A DNA stretch of 64,000 bases from NBLH01 sp050296515 (GCA_050296515.1 JBNKRJ010000091.1:62001-126000); one strand, 5' to 3'; counted from the first letter of the stretch, positions 16,012-25,634 are shown. Translations and numbers: made by a program. Notes: generated by a model from the letters alone, not told the origin.

Positions 16012-18804
16012 ATGGACGAGACTACAGATAAAAATGAAGAGCTTGCAAATAAGCAAGTGAATGCCGGGCTTAAAAAAAAGCTGAATAAAACACTAAAGGG
16101 CCAGGGAGAGCTTAAAGAAATGCTTGACCTGGTAAATGCTGCAATTGTAAAACTATCTGTTACAGGAGAAATACTTTACTCCAATGATCTTTTTATTGAT
16201 CTTTTAAATAAAAACTTTTCAGAAGTTTATAAGAAAAAACTTTGTCATAAAATGTTCTACGAATTATTGGAAGATGAAGACGGCCTTACAGATTTTATTG
16301 AACATATTGAGGAAAAAAAATTCAACGAGCGTGCATTTATTAGCAAAAATAAATCAAAGCATTTAAAGGATTTTTGGCTTTGGTGGACTGTTAAACCAAT
16401 TATTAGCAAAAAAGAAAAACACAAAGGATATCTTATTACAGGAGTTGACATTAGTAGAAGAAAAGTTGTTGAAAATCAGATAATTCAAAAAAACAGGGAA
16501 ATAGAAATAAGCAATGAAAAACTACGTAAAGCAAATACCGACCTTGAAGCGAAAAACAGTGAACTAGTTTCTAAATCTAAACAGCTTACTGATAGTGAGT
16601 TAAGGTTTAGAAATATGAGTGAAAGTATTCCACTTGGCATTTTCTTATGCGACTTAAAGGGCAGAAATGAATTTGTGAATAAAGAGTATTGTCAACTTAG
16701 CGGATTGAGTTTTGAACAGGCACTAGGAGATGGCTGGATGCGATCTATTGACTTTGCAGATATAGAAATGGTAAAAAAGAGGTGGTACAGTGGGATACAA
16801 AAACGCCCCATTGCTTACAATATTGTTTACCAAATGAGAAATGTGAAAGATGGCAGCATTATAAAAGTTCACTCGATTGCAAGAGAAATGATTGATAATG
16901 ATGAAGTTGTTGGTTATGTTGGTGTTGTTGAAGATATTACAAAAAAAGAAAAACTACTGAATAAGCTCAAAAACTACGAGTTAATTATTCGAAATTCGAG
17001 CGAATTAATGTCATTAATTGGCAAAGATTACAAATACCAGGTGGTAAACGATTCGTATGTACAGGCTCATCACATGAAAAAGCATGAAATTGAAGGAAAA
17101 ACAGCTTTGGAATTATGGGGAAAAAAGGTTTTTGAAGAACGACTAAAAAGCAAATTCGAAGAAGCATTTTCAGGCAAGCAGGTTCGCTACCAAGACTGGT
17201 TTACCTATAAATATCTGGGAACGAAATTTATGGATGTCACTTATCAGCCTGTTTACGGGCAACGAGGTGAAGTTGATGCAATAACTGTCAACACCCTGGA
17301 TATCACAGATTTAAAACACACGCAAATCGAACTGGAAAAAGCTAAAGATTTAGCTGAAAGTGCTAATAAAGCCAAAAGCGAATTTTTGGCCAACATGAGC
17401 CATGAAATCAGAACACCATTAAATTCAGTAATTGGATTCACAGAACTTCTTGAAAATCAAATAGAAGATCCAAGTCACAAAAAATACTTAAAATCGATTA
17501 AAGCTGGTGGTCGTTCATTATTGACCATAATTAACGATATTCTTGATTTATCTAAAATTGAAGCAGGAAGAATGGAATTAAGTTATGAACCCATTCATCT
17601 GCCATCACTTGTAGAAGAAATTTCGCAAATTTTCTCCATCCAGTTTGATAATAAAAAACTTGAATTTGAAACAGAACTCTCTCCCACCCTTCCAGGGTAT
17701 GTTTTGCTGGACGAAATCAGGGTTCGACAGATTTTGTTTAACCTAGTCGGAAATGCTATAAAATTTACTGAAAAGGGAGGAGTAAAACTTTCCATTCACG
17801 AATTTGATGAAAACGATGATCGATGCTCCATTGAAATAATAGTCAGAGATTCAGGAATTGGTATTCCAAAAGACCAGCAGGAATTAATTTTTAATGCTTT
17901 TAAACAACAGGCTGGTCAAAATACAAGAAGGTTTGGAGGTACTGGATTAGGTCTTACAATTAGTAAGAAGCTTGTTGAAGCTATGAACGGTAAAATTTAT
18001 CTTAATAGCCAGGAAAAAGTATTTACAGAATTTACCATTCATTTTAAAAATGTAGAAATAGCCTCGAAAACAGTTAAAGAACACAACAAGAAAAAAAGTT
18101 CTGATTTTGAAGTAGTTTTTAAAAAAGCATCCATTGTATTAATTGATAAAGATGAGAATAACAGGCATTTAATTGCAGAAAATTTCATAAGATCAGATTT
18201 AAAAATTATTACCGCCTCCACAGGAGAGGAAGGTATTCATGCAGCCACTGAACACAAACCATCATTAATTTTGCTTGATGTTAACATAAAAGACTATGAA
18301 GGCTACAAGATACTTGACTTAATAAAAATCAATAAAAAACTGAGAAATGTCCCAATTGTAGCAATGTCTACTGGTATCATAGATTTAAAAGAGAACAAAT
18401 TTGACGATTACCTTTCAAAACCAATTAAAAGAAAAGAGCTCATTAACATTTTCTGTAAATATTTGGAATACACTAAAAAGAGAATCAAGAAAGAAGATCA
18501 TATAAGTAAAAAACCCGACTTTGAAATTGACAACATCAGAATGCACCCAAACTATGACCAAATTGTTGAATCAATGAAACAATTTCATAAAAACTGGGAA
18601 AAAGTGACTCGCGATGAACTTTCGGACGATATAGAGAAATTTGCCAAAGAATTAGAATATTTTGGGTTGGTAAATAATTTAAAAATTGTTTACGAATATG
18701 GCCTAGAATTGCAAGAACACCTTGCTAGCTTCGATTTGTTTGAAATTTCAGCAAGCTTAAAAACATTCCCGGAAATAAGCCGGAATATTCTGAAAGAAAA
18801 ATGA
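16012..18804 (+). CDS. Hybrid sensor histidine kinase with PAS domains and receiver
   Basis: This protein of about 930 residues has no membrane segments, so it is a cytoplasmic sensor. Domains in order: a PAS-like region (about 40-145), coiled coil (145-195), PAS (about 200-310) and PAS (about 315-430). Next come HisKA with the phospho-acceptor in A-N-M-S-H-E-I-R-T-P-L (His about 464) and HATPase with N, G1 and G2 boxes (N-A-I-K-F-T, D-S-G-I-G-I-P, G-G-T-G-L-G-L). A receiver domain has its phospho-acceptor Asp in L-L-D-V-N-I-K-D (about 757), and an alpha-helical tail follows. The open frame includes upstream TTG and ATG codons; the ATG at 16012 is a judgement. The next gene encodes another kinase, so the two may signal together. 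Confidence 0.9.
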   Translation: MDETTDKNEELANKQVNAGLKKKLNKTLKGQGELKEMLDLVNAAIVKLSVTGEILYSNDLFIDLLNKNFSEVYKKKLCHKMFYELLEDEDGLTDFIEHIEEKKFNERAFISKNKSKHLKDFWLWWTVKPIISKKEKHKGYLITGVDISRRKVVENQIIQKNREIEISNEKLRKANTDLEAKNSELVSKSKQLTDSELRFRNMSESIPLGIFLCDLKGRNEFVNKEYCQLSGLSFEQALGDGWMRSIDFADIEMVKKRWYSGIQKRPIAYNIVYQMRNVKDGSIIKVHSIAREMIDNDEVVGYVGVVEDITKKEKLLNKLKNYELIIRNSSELMSLIGKDYKYQVVNDSYVQAHHMKKHEIEGKTALELWGKKVFEERLKSKFEEAFSGKQVRYQDWFTYKYLGTKFMDVTYQPVYGQRGEVDAITVNTLDITDLKHTQIELEKAKDLAESANKAKSEFLANMSHEIRTPLNSVIGFTELLENQIEDPSHKKYLKSIKAGGRSLLTIINDILDLSKIEAGRMELSYEPIHLPSLVEEISQIFSIQFDNKKLEFETELSPTLPGYVLLDEIRVRQILFNLVGNAIKFTEKGGVKLSIHEFDENDDRCSIEIIVRDSGIGIPKDQQELIFNAFKQQAGQNTRRFGGTGLGLTISKKLVEAMNGKIYLNSQEKVFTEFTIHFKNVEIASKTVKEHNKKKSSDFEVVFKKASIVLIDKDENNRHLIAENFIRSDLKIITASTGEEGIHAATEHKPSLILLDVNIKDYEGYKILDLIKINKKLRNVPIVAMSTGIIDLKENKFDDYLSKPIKRKELINIFCKYLEYTKKRIKKEDHISKKPDFEIDNIRMHPNYDQIVESMKQFHKNWEKVTRDELSDDIEKFAKELEYFGLVNNLKIVYEYGLELQEHLASFDLFEISASLKTFPEISRNILKEK

Positions 18805-18862
18805 ATCAATAATTAAAATAATCATTACTTTTAATCAAGTTAAAGTTTCCTACGATAAAACT

Positions 18863-19987
18863 ATGTTTGAAGAAAATCCAAAAATCTTAATAATTGACGA
18901 TATAGCCTCTAATATTCAGGTAGTTGCAAATGTTTTAAAAAAACACAATTTTAATATTAGCTATGCCCAAAATGGAAAAACGGGAATAGAAAGGGCAAAG
19001 CAAATTGACTTCGACCTAATTCTATTAGACATAATGATGCCTGAAATGGATGGCTATGAAGTATGCGAACGATTGAAAAAAGATCCAAAAACTAAGGATG
19101 TACCTGTTATTTTTTTAACTGCCAAGACAACTGAAGACAGTTTAAAAAAGGGGTTCGAATCGGGTGGTGTTGATTTTATTTCAAAACCTTTTAAAACTGC
19201 CGAATTAATAGCAAGGGTAAATACTCACATACAGCTAAAAACTGTTCGTGAAATTCTTTCAAAAACAAACATTCGTTTGCAGGAGGCAAACTTTAGCAAA
19301 GACAAACTACTTTCAATCATTGCTCATGATTTACGAAATCCATTTTCTGTTTTAATCACTTTCTCAAAATTGTTGCTGGATTCGTATGATGATTTTAAAA
19401 AGGATGATGTAATTAATTACCTGAAAACTTTTTATCAGACTTCAAAACAAGGCTACAATCTGCTTGACAATTTGTTGAAATGGTCAAAATCACAAACCGG
19501 GACAATGGAAGTCGAAGGAGAAGTTATTGATTTTAAGGATATTGTTGAAGAAAATATTACATTACTTAATTCCCAGGCAAAAAGTAAAGACATTGAGCTG
19601 GTCAACAATGTTCCTGAGGAGGTTTTTGCTTTTGCGGATTTGAATATGATACTCACAGTTGTGAGAAATTTATTATCCAATGCAATAAAATTCACAAATA
19701 AAGGTGGAAAGGTTGAAGTCTCGGGAAGCAATTACGATAAATATGTTGAAATATCGGTAAAAGACAATGGAATTGGAATTTCAGAGGAAGACTTAGAAAA
19801 AATCTTTAGAATAGATATAAAATATTCAACAGCAGGTACTGCCAATGAAAGAGGTTCAGGATTGGGTCTTGTTCTCTGCAAAGAATTCATTGAAAAAAAC
19901 CTTGGAACTCTAAAAGCTAACAGCAAACCTGATGAAGGAAGTGAATTTATTTTTATATTGCCAAGGGCGAAAGATGTTGGAAATTAG
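18863..19987 (+). CDS. Receiver-histidine kinase fusion protein
   Basis: This 374-residue cytoplasmic protein has an N-terminal receiver domain (acidic D12-D13, phospho-acceptor D56 in L-L-D-I-M-M-P-E-M-D-G, T86, K108). A short coiled linker leads to a HisKA domain with H155 in S-I-I-A-H-D-L-R-N-P. The C-terminal HATPase has L-L-S-N-A-I-K-F-T, D-N-G-I-G-I and G-S-G-L-G-L. Having no sensor domain, it is likely driven by phosphotransfer from another kinase, plausibly the hybrid kinase 58 bases upstream. Downstream targets are not apparent. It converges with aroC across 44 bases of repeat-rich sequence. Confidence 0.9.
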   Translation: MFEENPKILIIDDIASNIQVVANVLKKHNFNISYAQNGKTGIERAKQIDFDLILLDIMMPEMDGYEVCERLKKDPKTKDVPVIFLTAKTTEDSLKKGFESGGVDFISKPFKTAELIARVNTHIQLKTVREILSKTNIRLQEANFSKDKLLSIIAHDLRNPFSVLITFSKLLLDSYDDFKKDDVINYLKTFYQTSKQGYNLLDNLLKWSKSQTGTMEVEGEVIDFKDIVEENITLLNSQAKSKDIELVNNVPEEVFAFADLNMILTVVRNLLSNAIKFTNKGGKVEVSGSNYDKYVEISVKDNGIGISEEDLEKIFRIDIKYSTAGTANERGSGLGLVLCKEFIEKNLGTLKANSKPDEGSEFIFILPRAKDVGN

Positions 19988-20018
19988 TGCATTATAATTT
20001 AGAATGTGAGCTAATCAG

Positions 20019-20053
20019 AATATCCAAAGTTCTAAGTTCGAGATTCGAGGTTC
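20019..20053. repeat. Short degenerate intergenic repeat entering the aroC 3' end
   Basis: The segment contains the near-repeats 'ttctaagttcgagattcgaggttct', built from units of the form TTCGAGATTCGAGGTTC. It lies at the end of a transcription unit and supplies the last codons of aroC. It resembles low-complexity intergenic repeats seen in some Bacteroidota; no mobile element ends are visible. Confidence 0.5.
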
Positions 20054-21018
20054 TCCAATAACCAAAAGTCTGCCAAAGCAATAGCTGTAACCGCTTCAAG
20101 TACAACAGGAACACGAAGTGCAACGCATACATCATGACGACCACCGATTCGTAGTTCCTCCACTTTCCCAGACTTCAGATTAAAGGTTTCCTGAGATTTT
20201 GCTATGCTGGATGTGGGTTTAACTGCCACACGGAAAACCAAATCATTTCCGTTTGTTATTCCACCATTAACACCTGCAGCATAATTTGTTGCAGTCTTCC
20301 CGGATTCATCAATAAACACATCATTATGCTCACTGCCATACATTTCTGCAGCCTTAAAACCAGAACCAAACTCAATTCCTTTTGTTGCTGGAATTGCAAA
20401 GACCAAATGGCTAATAACCGATTCAATAGAATCAAAAAATGGTTCACCCAATCCAATTGGGATATTTGTTGCCACACACTCCACTATTCCTCCAACTGAT
20501 TCACCTTTGGCAATAGCATCATCGATTGCTACATCAATATCAGGGTTTCCATTTACTTTTTTTAGTTTTGCCTGGATATCAATTGGTTGAACAACCTTTT
20601 TAGCAACTACTCCAGCGCTAACCAATGCCAATGTTAAGCGTGCTGAAAAATGGCCTCCACCTCGGTAATCATTATATCCATTGAATTTTTTATAGCCAGT
20701 AAAATCAGCATGTCCAGGACGTGGATGTTCTTTTAGTTTTGAATAATCCTTTGAACGAGTATCCTCGTTTTTAAATACCACAGTTATTGGAGCTCCGGTA
20801 GAAAAACCATTGAAAACTCCACTAATAATTTCAGGCAAATCTTTTTCTTGCCTTGGAGTAGTTCCCTTTGCTCCACTTCGCCTACGATCCAAATCTTCAA
20901 GAAAATCATCTTCGGATAAAGAAATTCCAGGAGGGCAGCCATCAATTGTTACCCCAACTGATTTCCCATGCGATTCACCAAATATGCTTAATTTAAATTT
21001 ACGTCCAAAACTGTTCAT
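20032..21018 (-). CDS. aroC: Chorismate synthase
   Basis: AroC converts 5-enolpyruvylshikimate 3-phosphate to chorismate using reduced FMN. Family signatures are present: G-E-S-H-G near residue 15, R-R-x-G-x-G/A in D-R-R-R-S-G-A-K-G, R-P-G-H-A-D near 104 and G-G-R-H-D near 299. The start at 21018 (M-N-S-F-G-R-K-F) is chosen because the first strand of the enzyme begins there; the frame continues open to 21036. At about 328 residues it is short for the family, and its final residues (L-E-N-L-E-S-R-T) are encoded by intergenic repeat sequence. The native C-terminus may therefore have been replaced. Last gene of the aromatic operon. Confidence 0.95.
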   Translation of the reverse strand: MNSFGRKFKLSIFGESHGKSVGVTIDGCPPGISLSEDDFLEDLDRRRSGAKGTTPRQEKDLPEIISGVFNGFSTGAPITVVFKNEDTRSKDYSKLKEHPRPGHADFTGYKKFNGYNDYRGGGHFSARLTLALVSAGVVAKKVVQPIDIQAKLKKVNGNPDIDVAIDDAIAKGESVGGIVECVATNIPIGLGEPFFDSIESVISHLVFAIPATKGIEFGSGFKAAEMYGSEHNDVFIDESGKTATNYAAGVNGGITNGNDLVFRVAVKPTSSIAKSQETFNLKSGKVEELRIGGRHDVCVALRVPVVLEAVTAIALADFWLLENLESRT

Positions 21019-21031
21019 TTTTAACAAGTTA

Positions 21032-21062
21032 GTCACTGGTCATTAGTCATTGGTCATTAGGT
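21032..21062. repeat. Short tandem-like repeat between aroA and aroC
   Basis: Units of GGTCATTAGTCATT recur imperfectly two to three times (tcactggtcattagtcattggtcatta). They fall in an 82-base intergenic space inside an operon where gaps are otherwise mostly 28-51 bases. No function is evident. Confidence 0.6.
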
Positions 21063-21100
21063 TTTACTAATTTCAATCACTATATGCTAATGATAAGTGG

Positions 21101-22339
21101 TTAATTTCTAATTTCTTCTAATTTTTCAAAAAAGTCAGGCCATGACTTTGCTACGGACTCACTTCGTTCAATAACTACATCTCCATTTGCTCTTAAAGCT
21201 GCAATTGCCAAAGCCATTGCAATTCTATGATCGTTGTGCGAATGCACCTTTGCTCCTTTCAATCTGGTTCCTTCTACTTTCATCAAATCACCATCCAGCT
21301 CAATATTAGCTCCAAGTTTTTCAAATTCACTTTTTAATGTATTTGCCCTGTCGCTTTCTTTGTGCTTTAGTCTGCTTACCCCTTTTATTTTTGAGATCCC
21401 ATTGCAATTAACTGCCAGTGACACCAAAGGTGGGAATAAATCAGGAACATCAGTGGCATCAAACTCAAAAGCGTTTAATTCACCCTTTTGCACAAAAATC
21501 TCATTATCAAACTCTTCTATTAGTGCACCACAAGATTTCAATACATCAACAATTCTTTTATCACCCTGTGTGGAATTATTATCAATCCCTTTTAAAGTTA
21601 GCTCACCAGCAATGGCAGCAGCAACTAACACGAAAGCCGCTCCGCTCCAATCTCCTTCTGCATAAAAATCGCCTTCTTCATAAACTTGTCCTGCCTCAAT
21701 AAAAAACTCTTTGTAATCATTATGCAATACTTTAACTTTGTATTGATTTAATATACTGATTGTAAGATCGATATAAGGTTTACTTTTTAAATTATTTACT
21801 TCAATAGTGATATTTTCATCCAATAAAGGAGCGGCCATTAAAAAGCCTGTCAATAACTGAGAACCCACCGAGCCATCAATCAAAATTCTTTTGTTTTTTA
21901 TCGGTCCTTGCAGCTTTAAAGGTAAGCTATCATTAGTCGCTTCTATTTGAACACCAACACTTTTAAGTGTATCAACTACAAAATCGATAGGTCGTTTTAG
22001 TAAGCTTCCTCTTCCAAAAATCTCAAAAGGATAATTTGTTGCAGCAAGAACAGGAGTAATCATTCTTAAACCGAGACCTGATTCACCAATATAAAGCTCT
22101 TTTAGCGGATTTTTAATACCACCTTCGATTTCAATAGTATTTCCGACCTTAACAACATTTGCTCCCAGGCTTTTGGCAATACCCAGCACAGCTTCGGCAT
22201 CTTCGCTTATTGATTCAAAACGAATGGTTGATTTACCAGCTGCTAACATCGCAGCAGCAATATGACGCTGCAATGCACTTTTAGAAGTAGGAGCAACAAT
22301 ACACCCTTTAACATTTGATTTTGAGATGGTTTGATTCAT
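21101..22339 (-). CDS. aroA: 3-phosphoshikimate 1-carboxyvinyltransferase (EPSP synthase)
   Basis: AroA joins phosphoenolpyruvate to shikimate 3-phosphate, the sixth step of the shikimate pathway. The 412-residue product shows the P-x-S-K-S motif near residue 19 and G-E-S-G-L-G-L-R in place of the G-N-A-G-T-x-x-R seen in many bacteria. D-V-P-D-L-F-P-P and the C-terminal H-N-D-H-R-I-A-M-A-L-A follow. All belong to the EPSP synthase fold. The altered loop around the glyphosate-contact region is shared with some archaeal and Bacteroidota enzymes, so the inhibitor class cannot be called by eye. The ATG at 22339 is used; an extra TTG precedes it. Confidence 0.95.
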   Translation of the reverse strand: MNQTISKSNVKGCIVAPTSKSALQRHIAAAMLAAGKSTIRFESISEDAEAVLGIAKSLGANVVKVGNTIEIEGGIKNPLKELYIGESGLGLRMITPVLAATNYPFEIFGRGSLLKRPIDFVVDTLKSVGVQIEATNDSLPLKLQGPIKNKRILIDGSVGSQLLTGFLMAAPLLDENITIEVNNLKSKPYIDLTISILNQYKVKVLHNDYKEFFIEAGQVYEEGDFYAEGDWSGAAFVLVAAAIAGELTLKGIDNNSTQGDKRIVDVLKSCGALIEEFDNEIFVQKGELNAFEFDATDVPDLFPPLVSLAVNCNGISKIKGVSRLKHKESDRANTLKSEFEKLGANIELDGDLMKVEGTRLKGAKVHSHNDHRIAMALAIAALRANGDVVIERSESVAKSWPDFFEKLEEIRN

Positions 22340-22386
22340 CAATTAAATAATTATGTTTTTAACTAAGAAAAACTTTAAACTCGGTT

Positions 22387-23484
22387 TTACTTAGTAGATT
22401 GATTCATAATTTTTGTCTGGTACTCAATTGATTCCTGGTGAATTGCTTTAAACAGTCTATTAATAAACTTCTCACTAAATCCACGACTGGAACCTTCTTG
22501 TAAATTCTTTTCTATAATCTCTTCCCAACGAGTTGATTGTAAAATAGTTATATTATTTCTTTTTTTGTACTCCCCAATCTTTTTAACCACTTCCATTCGC
22601 TCTTCAAGAATGTTCATCAGTACTTTATCAAATCCATCAATCTGGGCACGATATTCTCTAAGTTCCTGCTTGCTATCCTCTGGCTGGCCATTTGAACTTC
22701 GATAAACAATGGAGCCCAATAATTTTTGAAGTCCATCTGGGGTAACCTGTTGCGCAGCATCGCTTAATGCACAAGAAGGATCGCAGTGCGATTCAATAAT
22801 GAAACCCTCAAAGTTCATATCCATAGCTTTTTGCGCAATTTCAGCTAATAATTCTCTTTTGCCTGCAATATGGCTAGGATCATTAAACATTGGAACCGTT
22901 GGCAAGGCAGTTTTCAGGTCAATTGGTAATTGCCATGTAGGTAAATTTCTATACTCTGTTGTTCCAAAAGTTGAAAAACCTCTGTGAATGGCTCCAATTC
23001 TGTCAATTCCAGCTTCGTGAATACGCTCAATCGCACCTTTCCAAAGCTCCAAATCGGGGTTTACAGGGTTTTTAACCAAAACTGGTATATCCACACCTTT
23101 CAAAGCATCAGCAATTTCCTGCACAACAAAAGGGTTAGCTGACGAACGGGCGCCAATCCATACTATATCAATTCCATGTTTAAGTGCTTCATAAACATGC
23201 CTTTCCGAAGCCACTTCAGTGGCAACTAACATACCGGTTTCTTCCTTGACTCTTTTTAACCATGGCAAACCCTTTGCTCCTACTCCTTCAAAAAAGCCAG
23301 GCCGTGTTCTAGGCTTCCATATTCCTGCCCTGAAAATAGTAATTCCATTTTCTTTTAATTGCAAGGCAGTTTCCATCACTTGCTCCTCGGTTTCGGCACT
23401 ACAAGGTCCTGCTATAACAACCGGTCGTTCATTTTTTGGTAATCCCCACTCTTTTAGGGGCTTAGTTTCAAATAAAGGCTTCAT
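22387..23484 (-). CDS. Bifunctional DAHP synthase / chorismate mutase
   Basis: This 365-residue protein has two domains. Residues about 1-265 form a KDO8P-type (class I beta) DAHP synthase, with A-G-P-C-S-A-E-T, G-I-W-K-P-R-T-R-P, W-I-G-A-R-S-S-A-N-P-F, D-P-S-H-I-A-G-K-R and E-S-H-C-D-P-S. It makes the first intermediate of the shikimate pathway. Residues about 275-360 form an AroQ-type chorismate mutase (Y-R-A-Q-I-D-G-F-D-K-V-L and M-E-V-V-K-K-I-G-E-Y-K), which makes prephenate. The fused mutase often confers prephenate feedback control on the synthase, so both entry and branch point are likely tuned here. It is flanked by tyrA and aroA with short gaps. Start chosen at the ATG 23484. Confidence 0.93.
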   Translation of the reverse strand: MKPLFETKPLKEWGLPKNERPVVIAGPCSAETEEQVMETALQLKENGITIFRAGIWKPRTRPGFFEGVGAKGLPWLKRVKEETGMLVATEVASERHVYEALKHGIDIVWIGARSSANPFVVQEIADALKGVDIPVLVKNPVNPDLELWKGAIERIHEAGIDRIGAIHRGFSTFGTTEYRNLPTWQLPIDLKTALPTVPMFNDPSHIAGKRELLAEIAQKAMDMNFEGFIIESHCDPSCALSDAAQQVTPDGLQKLLGSIVYRSSNGQPEDSKQELREYRAQIDGFDKVLMNILEERMEVVKKIGEYKKRNNITILQSTRWEEIIEKNLQEGSSRGFSEKFINRLFKAIHQESIEYQTKIMNQSTK

Positions 23485-23512
23485 TTTAATCAACTTGTTA
23501 ATTATTATTTTA

Positions 23513-24400
23513 TTATTTCTTTAAATTCCATTTCGAAAGCTCTTGTGTTTCCTGAATCTTGTTCAAAACACCTTTTATTTCATTGGCGTGAATCATCATT
23601 TCCTTAATCTGTTTTGAATCACCAGCTAAAATTACATTCTTAAACTTCTGTAAAACAGAAATATATGAATTCAAAACATCCACTACATTTCCTGAATTTT
23701 GCATAAAAATAGGAGTCCACATATCAGGTGAGCTTTTTGCCAGTCTTACTGTTGAATCAAATCCACCACTAGCCATATCAGTGATATTTTTCTCCACTTT
23801 TTCCTTCTCCAAAACAGTTAATGACAATGCAAAAGAACTAATATGTGAAATATGTGAAACATAAGCTGCATGCAAATCATGAGGTTTTGGTTCCATTTCA
23901 ACAATGTTCATTCCCAGAAACTCGTAAACTTCTTTAGCCAATCGAACAGCATCTTCATCGGAGTTTTTTGAATCGCAAAAAATAACCGACTTATTTCGAA
24001 ACAGGTTTCTTAAAGCAGCTTCTGGTCCGGAAAATTCGGTACCAGCCATTGGGTGAGTGGCCACAAACCTTCCCCTTTTTGGATAGTTTTCAACACATTT
24101 AATTATATTTTCCTTGGTTGATCCCACGTCAAATACTACCTGACTATCAACCAACTCCAATACTTCTGGCAACAAACGAATGCTCACATCAACTGGTGTA
24201 GCCAAAACAATTACATCAGATTCTTTTACAGCTTCCTTAAATGGCATTCCTTCATCAATAATACCAAGCTGCCTGGCTTTGTAAAGATTTTCCTGGCTTT
24301 TATCCACTCCAATTATCTTCTTAACTTTCGAAAAGTCTCTAAGATCCATAGCTATCGAGCCGCCTATCAATCCAATCCCAATTACTGCAACATTTATCAT
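23513..24400 (-). CDS. tyrA: Prephenate dehydrogenase
   Basis: TyrA oxidatively decarboxylates prephenate to 4-hydroxyphenylpyruvate for tyrosine. The 295-residue product opens with the Rossmann motif V-I-G-I-G-L-I-G-G-S. V-F-D-V-G-S-T-K near residue 95 and a conserved H-P-M-A-G-T-E-F-S-G-P near 115 follow, then the helical dimerisation domain. There is no ACT domain, so direct tyrosine inhibition is uncertain. The open frame continues to 24451, but the ATG at 24400 begins exactly at the Rossmann fold, and the extra residues are Lys/Asn-rich. The 34-base gap from the aminotransferase gene supports one operon. Confidence 0.93.
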   Translation of the reverse strand: MINVAVIGIGLIGGSIAMDLRDFSKVKKIIGVDKSQENLYKARQLGIIDEGMPFKEAVKESDVIVLATPVDVSIRLLPEVLELVDSQVVFDVGSTKENIIKCVENYPKRGRFVATHPMAGTEFSGPEAALRNLFRNKSVIFCDSKNSDEDAVRLAKEVYEFLGMNIVEMEPKPHDLHAAYVSHISHISSFALSLTVLEKEKVEKNITDMASGGFDSTVRLAKSSPDMWTPIFMQNSGNVVDVLNSYISVLQKFKNVILAGDSKQIKEMMIHANEIKGVLNKIQETQELSKWNLKK

Positions 24401-24434
24401 CTTATCCCTATCTAAGTTTTTTTGCTTATTGTTT

Positions 24435-25583
24435 TTACTTAATACGCTCACTTGCTTCTAATAAATCGTTTTCTTTGCTTGCTAATGAAATTCGAATATA
24501 TTTGGTTCCATTACTCCCAAAAATTTTACCGGGGGTAATAAATACTCCAAATTTACTCAATATTTCATCAGTAATTTCATACGAATCCTTATAGTTCTCA
24601 GGTATTTTAGACCAAACAAACATACCAGACTGCTCTTCGGAGAATTTACAATTTAGCTTGCTCAAAATATTGTATGCAATGTGTCTTCTTTTTTCATATT
24701 GCTCATTCAACTTATCATACCAATCAGAAGAACTATTAAGTGCCTCAACAGCAGCTAATTGAAGCGGTAGAAACATACCTGAATCCACATTGCTCTTCAC
24801 CGTTAAAACATACTTTACAAATTCGGGATTTCCAAGCAAAACACCAACTCTCCAACCTGCCATATTATGCGATTTGCTCAATGAGTTCAATTCTAACGCA
24901 ATTTCTTTTGCGCTAGGCACCTGGAAAATACTTACTGGCTTTTTGTTCAATATAAAACTGTAAGGATTGTCATTACAAATCAAAATTTTATGTTTCAATC
25001 CAAAATCTACCAATTTTTTAAGTTCATCAACTTTAGCAAGTTTTCCTGTTGGCATATTTGGATAATTAACCCACATGATTTTCACCTTAGATAGATCGAG
25101 TTTTTCAAGTTCCTCAAAATCAGGCAACCAGTCAGTTTCTTCAGTCAGATTATAATCAAATATTTCTGCTCCCACCAAATTTGCAACTGAACGATAAGCC
25201 GGATAAGAGGGGTTTGGAATTAAAACACCATCACCAGGGTTCAAAAAAGCCATAGAAATGTGCATGATGCCCTCTTTTGATCCAATTAGCGGCAAAACCT
25301 CCGATTCCGGATCAAAATCAACATGATAAAAGGTAGAATACCAGTTAGCAAAGGCCTCGCGTAATAGTTTGTTGCCATTATAGCTTTGATATCCGTGATT
25401 GCCCTTTTCTGAGCTTGTTACTTTTAAGGTATTAATAGCATTTTCTGATGGCGGCATATCCGGATTTCCGATACCAAGATTTAATACTTTTATTCCTGAA
25501 GTACGCATTTTCTCAATTTCTTTCAACTTTTTTGAGAAGTAGTATTCTTTAACTGTAGAAAGTCTATTTGCTGGCTGAATCAT
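24435..25583 (-). CDS. Class I/II PLP aminotransferase, probably aromatic amino acid transaminase
   Basis: This 382-residue fold-type I aminotransferase has N-P-S-Y-P-A-Y near residue 124, N-Y-P-N-M-P-T-G near 173 and the PLP lysine in S-L-S-K-S-H-N-M-A-G-W-R near 238. A C-terminal R-I-S-L-A residue set binds the carboxylate. It lies between prephenate dehydratase and prephenate dehydrogenase, whose products are phenylpyruvate and 4-hydroxyphenylpyruvate. The likely job is the last transamination to Phe and Tyr, though a broader LL-DAP or aspartate-like specificity cannot be excluded. Confidence 0.88.
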   Translation of the reverse strand: MIQPANRLSTVKEYYFSKKLKEIEKMRTSGIKVLNLGIGNPDMPPSENAINTLKVTSSEKGNHGYQSYNGNKLLREAFANWYSTFYHVDFDPESEVLPLIGSKEGIMHISMAFLNPGDGVLIPNPSYPAYRSVANLVGAEIFDYNLTEETDWLPDFEELEKLDLSKVKIMWVNYPNMPTGKLAKVDELKKLVDFGLKHKILICNDNPYSFILNKKPVSIFQVPSAKEIALELNSLSKSHNMAGWRVGVLLGNPEFVKYVLTVKSNVDSGMFLPLQLAAVEALNSSSDWYDKLNEQYEKRRHIAYNILSKLNCKFSEEQSGMFVWSKIPENYKDSYEITDEILSKFGVFITPGKIFGSNGTKYIRISLASKENDLLEASERIK

Positions 25584-25593
25584 ATTTTTGAAC

Positions 25594-25619
25594 TTAGAAA
25601 TTAGACATTAGAATTTAGA
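25594..25619. repeat. Short AT-rich repeat between pheA and the aminotransferase gene
   Basis: The sequence is made of TTAGAA/TTAGAC units repeated about four times. It fills most of the 51-base gap and resembles in style the repeats in the 20.0 and 21.0 kb gaps of the same operon. Confidence 0.5.
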
Positions 25620-25634
25620 TATTTATACTCTATA

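Noticed and set aside
21032..21062. CRISPR-like repeat
   Set aside because: Units are too short and contiguous, with no unique spacers of constant length and no cas genes.
21234..21702. Plus-strand frames of 143 and 94 codons opposite aroA
   Set aside because: They are antisense shadows of aroA; the minus-strand frame carries all EPSP synthase motifs.
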